Positions 43,091 through 51,792 of a stretch of DNA of 64,000 nt are shown here, piece after piece. Each line of letters starts with the position of its first letter. The stretch's first letter is position 1. The notes under the pieces were generated by a model, which was not told where the DNA came from, did no database searches, and was given only the letters and a program-made list of their open reading frames with translations. The stretch comes from Bacteriovoracaceae bacterium (GTDB lineage Bacteria; Bdellovibrionota; Bacteriovoracia; Bacteriovoracales; Bacteriovoracaceae). The stretch is from contig JAIEMA010000005.1 of NCBI GenBank assembly GCA_019752535.1, positions 62,001 to 126,000 of the forward strand, in the 5' to 3' direction. The position numbers and the translations under genes were made by a program.

Positions 43091-43354
43091 ATCACCAGAT
43101 GCTGGAGCCGGTGAAGATTTTTTCTTGGGCTTCTCTTCCTCTTCTTCCTCATCAGTTTCATCATCGTCCTCTTCATTTTTGGACGCACCACGATTTAAGA
43201 AAGGAATCTTTCTTTTAAGTTCTTCTAATTGCTGTTTTAACTTTTCGAGAATAACTCACCTCAAAAATGCTCATTGTAGCTTAACCGCTTAAGATTTATT
43301 ATAAATGAGGAACGCACGTAGCTCAATGATCTCAACACCCTCCAAGGCAACTAA

Positions 43355-43975
43355 GTGATCGATGATGGTGTCATAAAATTCAAAATGAGCCTCAAAATGG
43401 CGCCCCCACTGCCTGCTGAGGAGGTTCTTCCCATTGAAAAATGGCGTGCCATTCTATGGAGACTGGGTCTTATTGGTGAGTATCCGATAGAGAAAGTTGG
43501 CTACGGAAATCTCTCTGCAAGATTGCCCCTATCCAGAGGGGGATTTCTTATTACTGGCACACAAACTGGACACCTGCCACACTTGAATCGGCACCACTAC
43601 ACGCGTGTGGTGGAGTGTGATCTTTCACGCAATAAAGTCAAAGCGGAAGGCCCCATAGGACCATCCAGTGAGAGTCTTACACATTTTGGAATTTATGAGG
43701 CAAATCCTCAAATAAATGCCATTTTTCATGTCCATCATCGAGATATTTGGCAGCGAATGATCGATATGAATGCGGAATCAATTGCCGACGATGTCTCCTA
43801 TGGAACACGTGAGATGGCCGAAGCTGCCAAAAATACGATTCAAGGCAAAGATCAGGGCGTGTTTGTGATGAAAGGTCATCAAGACGGCATCATTGCTTAT
43901 GGCCCCACAACAGAGATGGCCGGAAAAATTCTGCTTAAGCTTTACCGCGATTTGGGGCCTCAGGAAGTTTTGTAG
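43355..43975 (+). CDS. Class II aldolase/adducin-family protein
   Basis: A 206-residue protein of the class II aldolase fold. Recognisable parts are GYGNLSARLP (substrate/phosphate loop), LITGTQTGHL, the metal-binding HVHHRDIW pair and a third histidine in MKGHQDGI. Typical members cleave or epimerise phospho-sugars such as fuculose or ribulose phosphate, or act in methionine salvage. The substrate is unknown. The GTG at 43355 has AAGG 7 nt upstream; an ATG at 43385 is an alternative. Its 3' end overlaps the convergent ATP-grasp gene by 41 bp. Confidence 0.8.
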   Translation: MIDDGVIKFKMSLKMAPPLPAEEVLPIEKWRAILWRLGLIGEYPIEKVGYGNLSARLPLSRGGFLITGTQTGHLPHLNRHHYTRVVECDLSRNKVKAEGPIGPSSESLTHFGIYEANPQINAIFHVHHRDIWQRMIDMNAESIADDVSYGTREMAEAAKNTIQGKDQGVFVMKGHQDGIIAYGPTTEMAGKILLKLYRDLGPQEVL

Positions 43976-44975
43976 CAAATCTTTTTATTTTCTCTTCCAT
44001 TTCATGGCGAGAATTTGCTTCAACCCAAATCCATGTAAAAAGACTCTCTTCTGGAGAAATTACAAAAACTTCTTTTTGATATTTAAGCTCTCTCCATTGA
44101 GTGACAGTCAAAGAAATGGGAAATAAACGCAAACCAGCAAATGCTGACTGATTTTTTTTCCATAGCTGATAAGAAATCCAGCCCATGGTTTTACGAGGAT
44201 TTATCTCTGAGCCGGGATGAAAATGGAGATGACCATCTAGGGTATAAAAAAAGGCATCGACACTAAACACACCTTCATAACCTTTAAGACTGATTTCTTT
44301 TTGAAGAACTTTTAAATCCTCGGCCCAATTCAGTGTCTCTTTGGGAGGCTGATTCATTTGATTCACGTCAATGATACTTCCTCTCCATTGAAATCTTTCA
44401 TCTACGATGTTGGTATAGAATTGATACTTCTTTTCGTCAGGTAGCCATAAGGCACTGAGATCTTGCACACGTTCTAAGAGCGGTTCAAGGACCACCCCTT
44501 TTAGAATCATTTTCTCAATTTTTTCTTTGTTTTGGAGGAGAAGGTTGGAATGAATTTTTAAATGTCCCCTACCAGACATTCCATCACTGACTTTGAAAAG
44601 CCATTCGCCTGTTGTGACTTTTTCGACAACTTGATCCCACGACTTCACTTCGAAACCGTGTACCTTCTGTCTCTTATCCCACCAGTGAAGGAAATTAACT
44701 TTTGATGAGAGCTCTTTCATGAGCGGGATATTTTTTGTCTCGCCCCAATAGTCAACGGCTTCACCAGATTCAGCAATATGGGCTTTAAATCCTCTAAACG
44801 ACTCTATGTGAGTTAAGTAATCAGTAGAATATTTTCGATGAATAAGAATGGGATGATCAGTTAATGAAAAAAATAAAAACTCTATTGTCGAATTAAGAGA
44901 AGGCTTTCTTGGTTTGCCACTGATGAATTCTTCAAAATCGATGTTGATGCGATAAGGCTTCAAGTGAGATTCCAA
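43935..44975 (-). CDS. ATP-grasp ligase-like protein
   Basis: A 346-residue protein with the ATP-grasp order: KVSDGMSGRGHLKI (phosphate/adenine-binding loop), LEPLLERVQDLSALWL, VDAFFYTLDGHLHFHPGSEINPRKTMG (in parts: VDAFFYTLDG and EINPRKTMG), the metal-binding Glu-x-Asn pair. Such enzymes form amide or peptide bonds with ATP. Its start lies inside the end of the DUF455 gene (16-bp overlap), so the two proteins are made together and likely modify the same substrate. The product is unknown. Confidence 0.7.
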   Translation of the reverse strand: MESHLKPYRINIDFEEFISGKPRKPSLNSTIEFLFFSLTDHPILIHRKYSTDYLTHIESFRGFKAHIAESGEAVDYWGETKNIPLMKELSSKVNFLHWWDKRQKVHGFEVKSWDQVVEKVTTGEWLFKVSDGMSGRGHLKIHSNLLLQNKEKIEKMILKGVVLEPLLERVQDLSALWLPDEKKYQFYTNIVDERFQWRGSIIDVNQMNQPPKETLNWAEDLKVLQKEISLKGYEGVFSVDAFFYTLDGHLHFHPGSEINPRKTMGWISYQLWKKNQSAFAGLRLFPISLTVTQWRELKYQKEVFVISPEESLFTWIWVEANSRHEMEEKIKRFATKLPEAPNRGKA

Positions 44976-45787
44976 CTCTTGCGATTGGTAACCTTAAACT
45001 CATCCACAAACTCTCCCAGTTTTAATACCCAATCCTCTTCAAGGCCAGCGGCTCTTCGCGTCTCTGGACGATAATTAGAGCCCTTCGCTCTTGCGGGAGT
45101 AAGGGGATAAGGCAGAACCGAGCGATAATAGTCCCAAAGCGTTTGATCTTTTTTCCATATCCCCATCCAGTGGGCCCCTAGGGCGACATGGGTGATTTCA
45201 TCTTCATAGACTTGCTTCATGATGTTGGCAGTTTTTTCATCGCCAAGTTGTCTGAACACACTTTCGTACTGAAGAGAGAAATCCAGATTAGCTGACTCAA
45301 AAGTCAGCGCCATCAAAGAGAAAAAAGAATCAGGCGTTTTCAATTTTTCCATCTGTCGCCAGAAAAAATTATTCAAGGGCATATCCCCGAACTCAACTCC
45401 ATCTTCGTTGAGTCTTTGGATGTAGAGAGCTAAATGTTTTTGCTCATCACGTAGCGCAGCTAGAATTCCGCGCTTCATGCGCTCAGAAGTTGCATCAAAG
45501 TGAGGGTAAACAAGCAATGCAGCGGCCATCATTTCAATGGCCAGAAGTTCATGATTGGCAAAACTATGAATCGCAATTGAGCGCCCACTTGAAGTTCCTA
45601 GGGCATTCCCCTTAGGGAATTTAAGCTGCTTATCAGAAAATGCTAAGCGTTCTATACGACCCGGTGTCTGAGGAAGAGTGTAGGTTTTAAACTCACCCAT
45701 AGGTGCGGTTAAACTAATGGGCCGCAATTTGTCTTCTAATTTGGGGCCTAAAAGAACGGATTGGGCCCATTCCATGACTGTTAACAT
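44960..45787 (-). CDS. DUF455 ferritin-like protein
   Basis: A 275-residue protein of the ferritin-like helical fold. Typical metal ligands are visible in pairs: the HELLAIEMMAAALL segment (residues ~75-90), RDEQKHLALYIQRL, and a second pair in FESANLDFSL and EDEITHVALGAHWM. Relatives such as MiaE use a di-iron site to hydroxylate tRNA or other substrates. It starts by TAATG overlap with the helicase gene and leads into the ATP-grasp gene, suggesting a two-enzyme pathway: oxidation then ligation. The substrate is unknown. Confidence 0.8.
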   Translation of the reverse strand: MLTVMEWAQSVLLGPKLEDKLRPISLTAPMGEFKTYTLPQTPGRIERLAFSDKQLKFPKGNALGTSSGRSIAIHSFANHELLAIEMMAAALLVYPHFDATSERMKRGILAALRDEQKHLALYIQRLNEDGVEFGDMPLNNFFWRQMEKLKTPDSFFSLMALTFESANLDFSLQYESVFRQLGDEKTANIMKQVYEDEITHVALGAHWMGIWKKDQTLWDYYRSVLPYPLTPARAKGSNYRPETRRAAGLEEDWVLKLGEFVDEFKVTNRKSWNLT

Positions 45788-48699
45788 TACTTCCGCCCAG
45801 GACCTTTGCCGCCACTTTTATTTTTAGATTTATTTCGACGATTTTTGCCGCCTCCAGGACCGCCACCTACACCAGTGAAGGCAGCTGCCGCACGTGATCC
45901 CCCTGAACCTGGTCGAGACATGCCGCCAGCGCCAGGTCTTAGGGCTTTTGATCCACCGGCGCGAAGGGCATTAAGATCAATTCCGCTTCCCGAGGGCTTT
46001 ATTCCTTGAGACTGATCAGCGGCCGGTTTAGGACGAAGATCGTTACGAGGCTCATTACGGGATTCATTACGTTGCTCAGATCGTGGCTCAGAGCGATTAT
46101 CTCTTCTGCGTCCTCGTCTCTCATCTCGAGGCTGGCGCTCTTCTTTAAAATCTCTCCCAGGGCCGCCACCTTGGCCGCGACGAGAGTTTCGTCTGGCTTG
46201 GAAGCAGTTATCACAAATGGCAAAACGAGAACTCATTGAAAGCTTGCTGCCACAACTCGAACACGTTTTTGTCGTCTTCTCAGAGAGCAGGCTATTAAGT
46301 TTTTCAACCGCTTTGGCTTTATTTTCTAAAAGCTCACTCTCTTGGAAATTAAAATTCTTTCCATCAAAGTGACGAGCAAGCCACTGATAAAGTTCGACAC
46401 ACTTAATTGATGTCTCTAAATAATCGATATCATCACTGTTGGGATCAATGAACTCATTGAGGATTGGCGCATTATCGACATAGTGCTTAAGTATCCAAAG
46501 ATAATATTGCACATGCTCAATCAACCCTAAATTCACTGGAGCACAGGCGAATCCAAACATCTCAGTTGTTGAGAGATGACTCAATTCATCTGTCTGCTCA
46601 ACCATCTCCGCAAGCTCAATCATCTCTTTTAGATCAGTACAGTAGAATGGATTTTCAAACGTCATGGTATTAAACAGACGTAAGAATTCCGAGAGAGAAA
46701 GAATAGGAAGACCATTGATATCAAGGGCGCTATTCACACTCTTATAAATTTCTAAATCGGGGCCCACCATCGCCTTGCGACTCTGCTCAAGTGTGTGATC
46801 TAAAGCCTCTTGAAGACGATCAAGACCACCCTCCACTCTATTGAGCGTCGTAGTGTATCCCGTTGGGAAGCGATTAAATCGACCCGCTCGACCCGCGATT
46901 TGTTTGATCTCACTCATTGAAAGTGGAAATTCTTTATTATCGATAAATTTTGAGAGGGCACTAAAGACAATACGTTGAACCGGAAGATTCATTCCCATGG
47001 CAATAGCGTCAGTTGAAACCATGATATCTGTTTCACCAAAATCAAATTTTCTGGCTTGCTCACGTCTCACTTCTGGTGAGAGTCGACCATAGACAATAGA
47101 AACTTTGAAATCGAGATTTTCTAGGTCGGCCTTAAATTTAAGGGCATTTCTGCGAGAAAATACAATTAAGGCATCTCCACGCTCAAGCTCTGCCAGAGTG
47201 AGTGTGTCACTCATCACTTTAAGTTCAGTCATGCGCTTATATTCTTTCACCTCAAGAGTATCACCCGTAAGTTTTAATATCTGTTTGACGAGTTCTAAGA
47301 CGGAAGCATCTCCACACAAATGCACTTCATCAGCTTGAAGATTCACCAGAGCGCGAGTCCAAGCCCAACCTCTTTGAGAATCGGTTAGCATCTGAATTTC
47401 ATCAATGACCGCGCACTCAAATCGCTCATTTAAACGGGCCATCTCAATGGTTGAAGAAAAGTGAGTCGCGCCAGGAATATCAATCACCTCTTCACCAGTA
47501 AGTAGCGTTGTGACCGCTCCTTTCTGGTTCATCGTATCAAAAAGCTCAGCAGCCAGAAGTCTTAAGGGTGCAAGGTAGCAGCCCTTCTTGGATTTAACGA
47601 GAGCCTCTATCGCATGATAGGTCTTTCCTGAATTGGTCGGGCCCATGTGATAGATGATTTTACGATTAATTTTTCGAGCATCCGCGTGCACCCAGAACTG
47701 ACCCAGATAATCTCTAAGGATGGTACTTGAGATATCTTTTCTTTTTAAAAGCAGGACGGAGCGAGTGAACTTTTCAAATTCTTTTTTAAGGAAGCCCTCT
47801 GGCTTCCAAATTCCCGTTTCTTGCTGAAGGAAGAAGCGATCAAATTCAGCCGGTGTAATAATTTCTGGTTTGAGCCCCTGTTCGACTAAACAAGTATTAA
47901 AAAAGACCATGAGCTTTTCACGGTAGACTTTTCCAAGTGGTGAGTTTCCCGAAAACTTAGAGCGAAATATCGCTTTGACTTCACTTTCAATCTTATTAAG
48001 CGAGCTGCGTTTAAATTTATTGCGAACGTTATTAATTCCGCGCTCCATATTCTTGCGCAGATTAAACACGTAATTTGAAACATCTGTTATTGAGCGTGTA
48101 ATCGCCATCTCAAACAAGCGCTCTTCAGCATCGTTGAGAAGTTTCTCTTGCTGGGCCATCACTTCTTCACGAAGCTTGGTGCGATAATCGGCAAGGCACT
48201 GAGTGCACTGGCAACTCAGATCACCAGGACTCATCTTTAAATCAAATTTGGTTTTTACTTTTTCTTGAGAGCTATTATGGGCTTCAAGCTTCTCTTTAGC
48301 CCAATCACTAAAGCTTTCACGATAAGAGACCGCAAGCTCTTCATTGAAGCTGCTCTCAAGCATCAAAGGCCACTGATCGGTCAGTGGAAACAGATACTCT
48401 TCTAATAGAGCGACTTCAAGCAAGGCTTCTCTATCGGTCAGATCTCTGAGAGATCCAAAATTCTTTTCAAAAATGCTTTCAAGAGAAGGGGCCACGCTCA
48501 AAAGCTTAAACATTTCTGTATAAACAGTTTGTAGAGTTCCTAGAACGATTGCAGCTTCTTCATTCGAGCGAATAACGGCATCATCCTCACCACTCAAACT
48601 AGTAGAGATGAAAGCCTTACGTGCTAAATCTAAATTTGAAAGCAGATCCCCGAAGAAGGGTTGGGGATCTGCCAAAAGAGTCGTTTGTGTTTCGTTCAT
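45787..48699 (-). CDS. SUV3-like DExH RNA helicase with zinc and Arg-rich tail
   Basis: A 970-residue protein. Residues 1-345 are helical with one CQCTQC knuckle. Residues 346-800 form a helicase core like mitochondrial SUV3: MGPTNSGKT Walker A (near 352), YLAPLRLLA, VIDEIQM (DEIQ, near 433), VSTDAIAMGMNLPV, and QIAGRAGR motif VI. A zinc ribbon CSSCGS...CDNC (about 813-833) is followed by an Arg/Gly/Glu/Asn-rich disordered tail of about 130 residues. SUV3 works with an exoribonuclease to degrade RNA. No RNase gene is adjacent. TAATG overlaps link it to the M28 gene upstream and DUF455 downstream. Confidence 0.85.
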   Translation of the reverse strand: MNETQTTLLADPQPFFGDLLSNLDLARKAFISTSLSGEDDAVIRSNEEAAIVLGTLQTVYTEMFKLLSVAPSLESIFEKNFGSLRDLTDREALLEVALLEEYLFPLTDQWPLMLESSFNEELAVSYRESFSDWAKEKLEAHNSSQEKVKTKFDLKMSPGDLSCQCTQCLADYRTKLREEVMAQQEKLLNDAEERLFEMAITRSITDVSNYVFNLRKNMERGINNVRNKFKRSSLNKIESEVKAIFRSKFSGNSPLGKVYREKLMVFFNTCLVEQGLKPEIITPAEFDRFFLQQETGIWKPEGFLKKEFEKFTRSVLLLKRKDISSTILRDYLGQFWVHADARKINRKIIYHMGPTNSGKTYHAIEALVKSKKGCYLAPLRLLAAELFDTMNQKGAVTTLLTGEEVIDIPGATHFSSTIEMARLNERFECAVIDEIQMLTDSQRGWAWTRALVNLQADEVHLCGDASVLELVKQILKLTGDTLEVKEYKRMTELKVMSDTLTLAELERGDALIVFSRRNALKFKADLENLDFKVSIVYGRLSPEVRREQARKFDFGETDIMVSTDAIAMGMNLPVQRIVFSALSKFIDNKEFPLSMSEIKQIAGRAGRFNRFPTGYTTTLNRVEGGLDRLQEALDHTLEQSRKAMVGPDLEIYKSVNSALDINGLPILSLSEFLRLFNTMTFENPFYCTDLKEMIELAEMVEQTDELSHLSTTEMFGFACAPVNLGLIEHVQYYLWILKHYVDNAPILNEFIDPNSDDIDYLETSIKCVELYQWLARHFDGKNFNFQESELLENKAKAVEKLNSLLSEKTTKTCSSCGSKLSMSSRFAICDNCFQARRNSRRGQGGGPGRDFKEERQPRDERRGRRRDNRSEPRSEQRNESRNEPRNDLRPKPAADQSQGIKPSGSGIDLNALRAGGSKALRPGAGGMSRPGSGGSRAAAAFTGVGGGPGGGKNRRNKSKNKSGGKGPGRK

Positions 48700-49880
48700 T
48701 AATTCGCTAACTCTACCATATACGCTATGGCGAGTTTAGCAAATTTTGCTGCGTGATCTGCGTTTCCACCAGCTGTCTCAATTGTGTCTTTGTCTGTATG
48801 GATGGCGTGATTAATGTCTTCCATAGTTGACTCAAACGGGATTGACGCGGGGAAGCCATTGTTCGTCCAAGAAGCGTGGTCAGAACATCCGTAACCACAC
48901 TTCGAATAGCCCCAAGGAACTTTCACGTATTCATCAATCAAGCGGCCGATGAATTCATTTTGAGCCGTATTCGTATAGTCAGTCATCATGACGATGTCTT
49001 TATTGGCCGTGCCTTTTCTTAGAGTCATGTCGTACTGAAGAACGCCAACGACGTTTTTACCTTGTGACTTAAATGTAGAAGCAATGTCTTTAGAACCTAA
49101 CAGTCCCACTTCCTCAGCTGCATAGGCCATGAACATGATCGTGCGCTTCGGCTTGAAGTTGTTGGCCAGGGCAATTCTCATCGCTTCAGTAAGAGTTGAA
49201 ATCCCTGACGCGTTATCATCTGCACCTGGTGCGCGAGACTTAGGACCGCCAAACCAGCCTCCGGCGATTGAGTCAGCATGCCCGCCCATAATGATAATTT
49301 CATTTGGGTAGTCAGAGCCTTCAATTGTCATAACAACTGAAGGTTGAGGAAATTTAGAGTGCTTAAAGAGATCAACCTTAATATCAGATCTTGAGTTTGA
49401 AAGACTCTTCCAAGTCTTCATTACAAAATTTTGAGAATCTGAACCTGTATCAGCGGTGTAATAGCGATTATGAAAATTCGACATCTCACGAATTTGCTTT
49501 TCGATGTTTTTTGCACTCACCTGCTTCACCATCGGCTCCACAAGTTCCTGTTGATCAATATCGTGATCAGAGAAAACACCCTTCATCGCAAAGTGCATGT
49601 CACCACGAGGAACAAAGGCTAAAAGTGCTTCTGCTTCTGAATCATGGGAAATAAATCCACCACAGCGGTGAAGTTCATTGTGAATCGCCGAAGAGAGCTT
49701 ATCGATTTCTTCATCACTCAGCTGAATGAGAGAGACGCCATTGCCTTCTTTTTCTACCATCAATGCTTTTTGCATTGGAGCGAGTTTTCCAAGTATTTGT
49801 GAATCTACAGTCACCCAGTGCTTAGGTGATGCAGCAAATGCAGGTAATGTTATGAGTAGTGATAATACGAGTTTTTTCAT
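48699..49880 (-). CDS. Secreted M28 aminopeptidase
   Basis: A 393-residue exported protein (signal peptide 1-16, ending AFAA). The zinc-binding pattern of M28 peptidases is complete: GGHADS, PGADDNASG, YAAEEVGLLGS, LQYDM and a late NHAIHT. These are co-catalytic zinc sites of leucyl-type aminopeptidases, close to Vibrio and Aeromonas enzymes. It probably trims prey peptides in the periplasm. It is first of an operon that continues with the SUV3-like helicase by a one-base overlap. Confidence 0.9.
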   Translation of the reverse strand: MKKLVLSLLITLPAFAASPKHWVTVDSQILGKLAPMQKALMVEKEGNGVSLIQLSDEEIDKLSSAIHNELHRCGGFISHDSEAEALLAFVPRGDMHFAMKGVFSDHDIDQQELVEPMVKQVSAKNIEKQIREMSNFHNRYYTADTGSDSQNFVMKTWKSLSNSRSDIKVDLFKHSKFPQPSVVMTIEGSDYPNEIIIMGGHADSIAGGWFGGPKSRAPGADDNASGISTLTEAMRIALANNFKPKRTIMFMAYAAEEVGLLGSKDIASTFKSQGKNVVGVLQYDMTLRKGTANKDIVMMTDYTNTAQNEFIGRLIDEYVKVPWGYSKCGYGCSDHASWTNNGFPASIPFESTMEDINHAIHTDKDTIETAGGNADHAAKFAKLAIAYMVELAN

Positions 49881-50012
49881 GCCTTTCCATCCTTGTGAAA
49901 GTTACCAAATGATTAGCCCACGTCTGAGACATGTTGCCAAGTATCTGGGGAATTAAGTCAGGGAATGACAGTTCTTTAATAGTAACCATGCGCAGCAATG
50001 AGGTTTTGGAGT

Positions 50013-50018
50013 TATATT
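50013..50018 (+). promoter_or_regulatory. -10 box of an apparently leaderless gene
   Basis: TATATT ends 6 nt before the ATG at 50025; the six bases are AATGGG, which contain an out-of-frame ATG. The -35 region is weak. This supports 50025 rather than the upstream in-frame ATG at 49998 as the start. Confidence 0.4.
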
Positions 50019-50024
50019 AATGGG

Positions 50025-51014
50025 ATGAAAACATCAATTACAAAAATGCTTGGAATTAAACACCCTATAATCATGGCGCCCATGTTTTTGGTTACGACCG
50101 AAGAGATGATGATCGCCGCCGGAGAATCGGGAATAACAGGATGCATACCGGCCCTTAACTGGCGAAGCATTGAAGAGCTAGAAGCTGGTATCAAGAAAAT
50201 TCAAGCGGCCACCAAGGCCCCTATTGGGATCAATCTCATCGTCAATAAGTCGAATCCACTCTATAAAAAGCAACTTTTTAAATGTCTCGACCTAGGGGTG
50301 AATTACTTTATCACTTCCCTAGGCTCTCCCGAAGAAGTCATCAAAGAGTCTCATAAACAGGGAGTGAAAGTTTTTTGCGATGTCATTGATGGTGACTACG
50401 CCCAGAAAGTGGAAGACCTAGGTGCCGATGCTCATATCGCAGTGAACTCCGGTGCTGGTGGGCATTTGGGAAATATTCCGGCCACTATTCTTGTACCGAT
50501 GCTTAAAGCGCAGAGTAAAATTCCAGTCATCGCTGCCGGCGGTATCGGTGAGGGCCACGGTTATTTTTCAATGTTTGCTCTTGGAGCTGATGCCGTTTCT
50601 ATTGGTTCGCCATTCATTGCCACGAAAGAATCTAAAATTAATGATGGCTATAAACAAGCCTGCGTCGATTACGGAGCAAAAGACATTGTTGTCACCACTA
50701 AACTCTCTGGAAGTCGCTGCACAGTGATCAAGACACCTTATGTTGAAAAGATCGGCACGGACCAAAACTTTATTGAAAATTTTTTGAATAAAAACAAACA
50801 AGCAAAAAAATACGCCAAAATGATTACTTTCTGGAAAGGAATGAAGCTTCTTGAGAAAGCGGCTTTCTCCGCTTCTTACAAGAGTGTGTGGTGTGCTGGT
50901 ACATCCATTGAATTTACTGAAAAGCAATCAAGCGTCGCTGAAGTCGTCGATCGCTTTGTTTCTGGATTTGAGAAAGCTGAAAAAGAATTTGAATCAAGAA
51001 GGAATTCTCCATGA
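50025..51014 (+). CDS. Nitronate monooxygenase/FabK-like flavoenzyme
   Basis: A 329-residue TIM-barrel flavoprotein of the 2-nitropropane dioxygenase/FabK superfamily. Features are LGIKHPIIMAPMF at the start, AVNSGAGGHLG (FMN-phosphate Gly loop), VIAAGGIGEGHG and ALGADAVSIGSPFIAT. The nucleophile/substrate part differs between nitronate oxidases and enoyl-ACP reductases, and I cannot decide which is here. The next two genes (thioesterase-like, lipoprotein) overlap it and each other, suggesting an acyl or fatty-acid theme. Confidence 0.8.
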   Translation: MKTSITKMLGIKHPIIMAPMFLVTTEEMMIAAGESGITGCIPALNWRSIEELEAGIKKIQAATKAPIGINLIVNKSNPLYKKQLFKCLDLGVNYFITSLGSPEEVIKESHKQGVKVFCDVIDGDYAQKVEDLGADAHIAVNSGAGGHLGNIPATILVPMLKAQSKIPVIAAGGIGEGHGYFSMFALGADAVSIGSPFIATKESKINDGYKQACVDYGAKDIVVTTKLSGSRCTVIKTPYVEKIGTDQNFIENFLNKNKQAKKYAKMITFWKGMKLLEKAAFSASYKSVWCAGTSIEFTEKQSSVAEVVDRFVSGFEKAEKEFESRRNSP

Positions 51015-51517
51015 GCGCTTTTGATATCTTAGAGAAATTTCTTAAAAAAGACGACAAACTCTCACGCATGGCCGCTGATAACATGCTTCGTGTGGGAATC
51101 CCATTTAACGCTCCTCATGGCTTTTCTTTTAAAAAGCTCGCGCCTGAAGAAGTTCAAATATATCTTCCCAATTTTAAACTCAATCACAATCACCTTGGCG
51201 GCATGCACGCCTGTGCGATTGCGACACTTGGTGAATTTTGTGCAGGAATGACTTTAGTGAAGCATTTAGGAATGAAGCGCTATCGCTTTATCCTAAGTGA
51301 ACTGAGTGTGAAGTATCATCTTCAAGGCAGAACGGGACTTACTGGAGTGGCTAAAATGCCTTCTGAGAGAATCGAGCAAATCAAAGAAGACCTCAAAACT
51401 AAAGATAAAATCCTAGTGGAACATAATACCGAAATCATGAACAAGCACGGCGAGAAAGTCGCTGATGTAAGAACTGTTTGGCAGGTGAAAGATTGGGAAA
51501 AGGTGCAATTGAAATGA
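51011..51517 (+). CDS. DUF4442 hotdog-fold thioesterase-like protein
   Basis: A 168-residue protein of the hotdog fold, DUF4442/PaaI-like: LNHNHLGGMHACAIATLGEFCAGM, with the conserved NH(x)GG loop on the long helix, and RFILSELSVKYHLQGR on the later strands. Relatives hydrolyse acyl-CoA thioesters. It overlaps the flavoenzyme gene by ATGA and the lipoprotein gene by ATGA, forming a tight three-gene operon. Confidence 0.75.
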   Translation: MSAFDILEKFLKKDDKLSRMAADNMLRVGIPFNAPHGFSFKKLAPEEVQIYLPNFKLNHNHLGGMHACAIATLGEFCAGMTLVKHLGMKRYRFILSELSVKYHLQGRTGLTGVAKMPSERIEQIKEDLKTKDKILVEHNTEIMNKHGEKVADVRTVWQVKDWEKVQLK

Positions 51518-51786
51518 AATCATTAATTATCCTCGCTTTGCTTTCAAGTTGTGCGGCTAAGCCTTTAGGCATCAGAGTTGCTCAAAATGCTGAAGAACTC
51601 AAAGCTTGCGATCCTATCCCTACTTTTGTGGCCCTCTCTTGTGGTGAAACAAAGAGCTGTGAAGAGTGCTTAAAAGTGATGAGTGCTGAAGCCCATAAGA
51701 TGGGAGGAAATGCAATCTTACTTACACCACAGAAAGCCCAATGTGACGCTAGTCAGATGACGGCCCAAGTCTGTCGCTGTCCTTAA
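51514..51786 (+). CDS. Small Cys-rich lipoprotein
   Basis: A 90-residue lipoprotein (lipobox LLSSC at the end of MKSLIILALLSSC). The mature part has a CDPIPTFVALSCGETKSCEEC cluster (in parts: VALSCGETKSCEEC) and a C-terminal CRCP. No family is recognised. The ATG at 51514 overlaps the previous stop; the longer in-frame start upstream would put charged residues before the signal and is rejected. Confidence 0.6.
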   Translation: MKSLIILALLSSCAAKPLGIRVAQNAEELKACDPIPTFVALSCGETKSCEECLKVMSAEAHKMGGNAILLTPQKAQCDASQMTAQVCRCP

Positions 51787-51792
51787 TTGGGA

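Noticed and set aside
43062-43292. Ser-rich ORF antisense to the acidic run of the TonB-like gene
   Set aside because: Its Ser runs are the mirror of the Glu/Asp codons on the other strand, a common antisense artefact.
45806-46239. Pro/Arg-rich ORFs antisense to the helicase tail
   Set aside because: Repetitive low-complexity codons on the opposite strand open all frames; the sense strand has the zinc ribbon and the continuous frame.
50568-50927. 119-codon antisense ORF in the flavoenzyme gene
   Set aside because: Overlaps fully with a well-supported flavoprotein frame and has no signals of its own.
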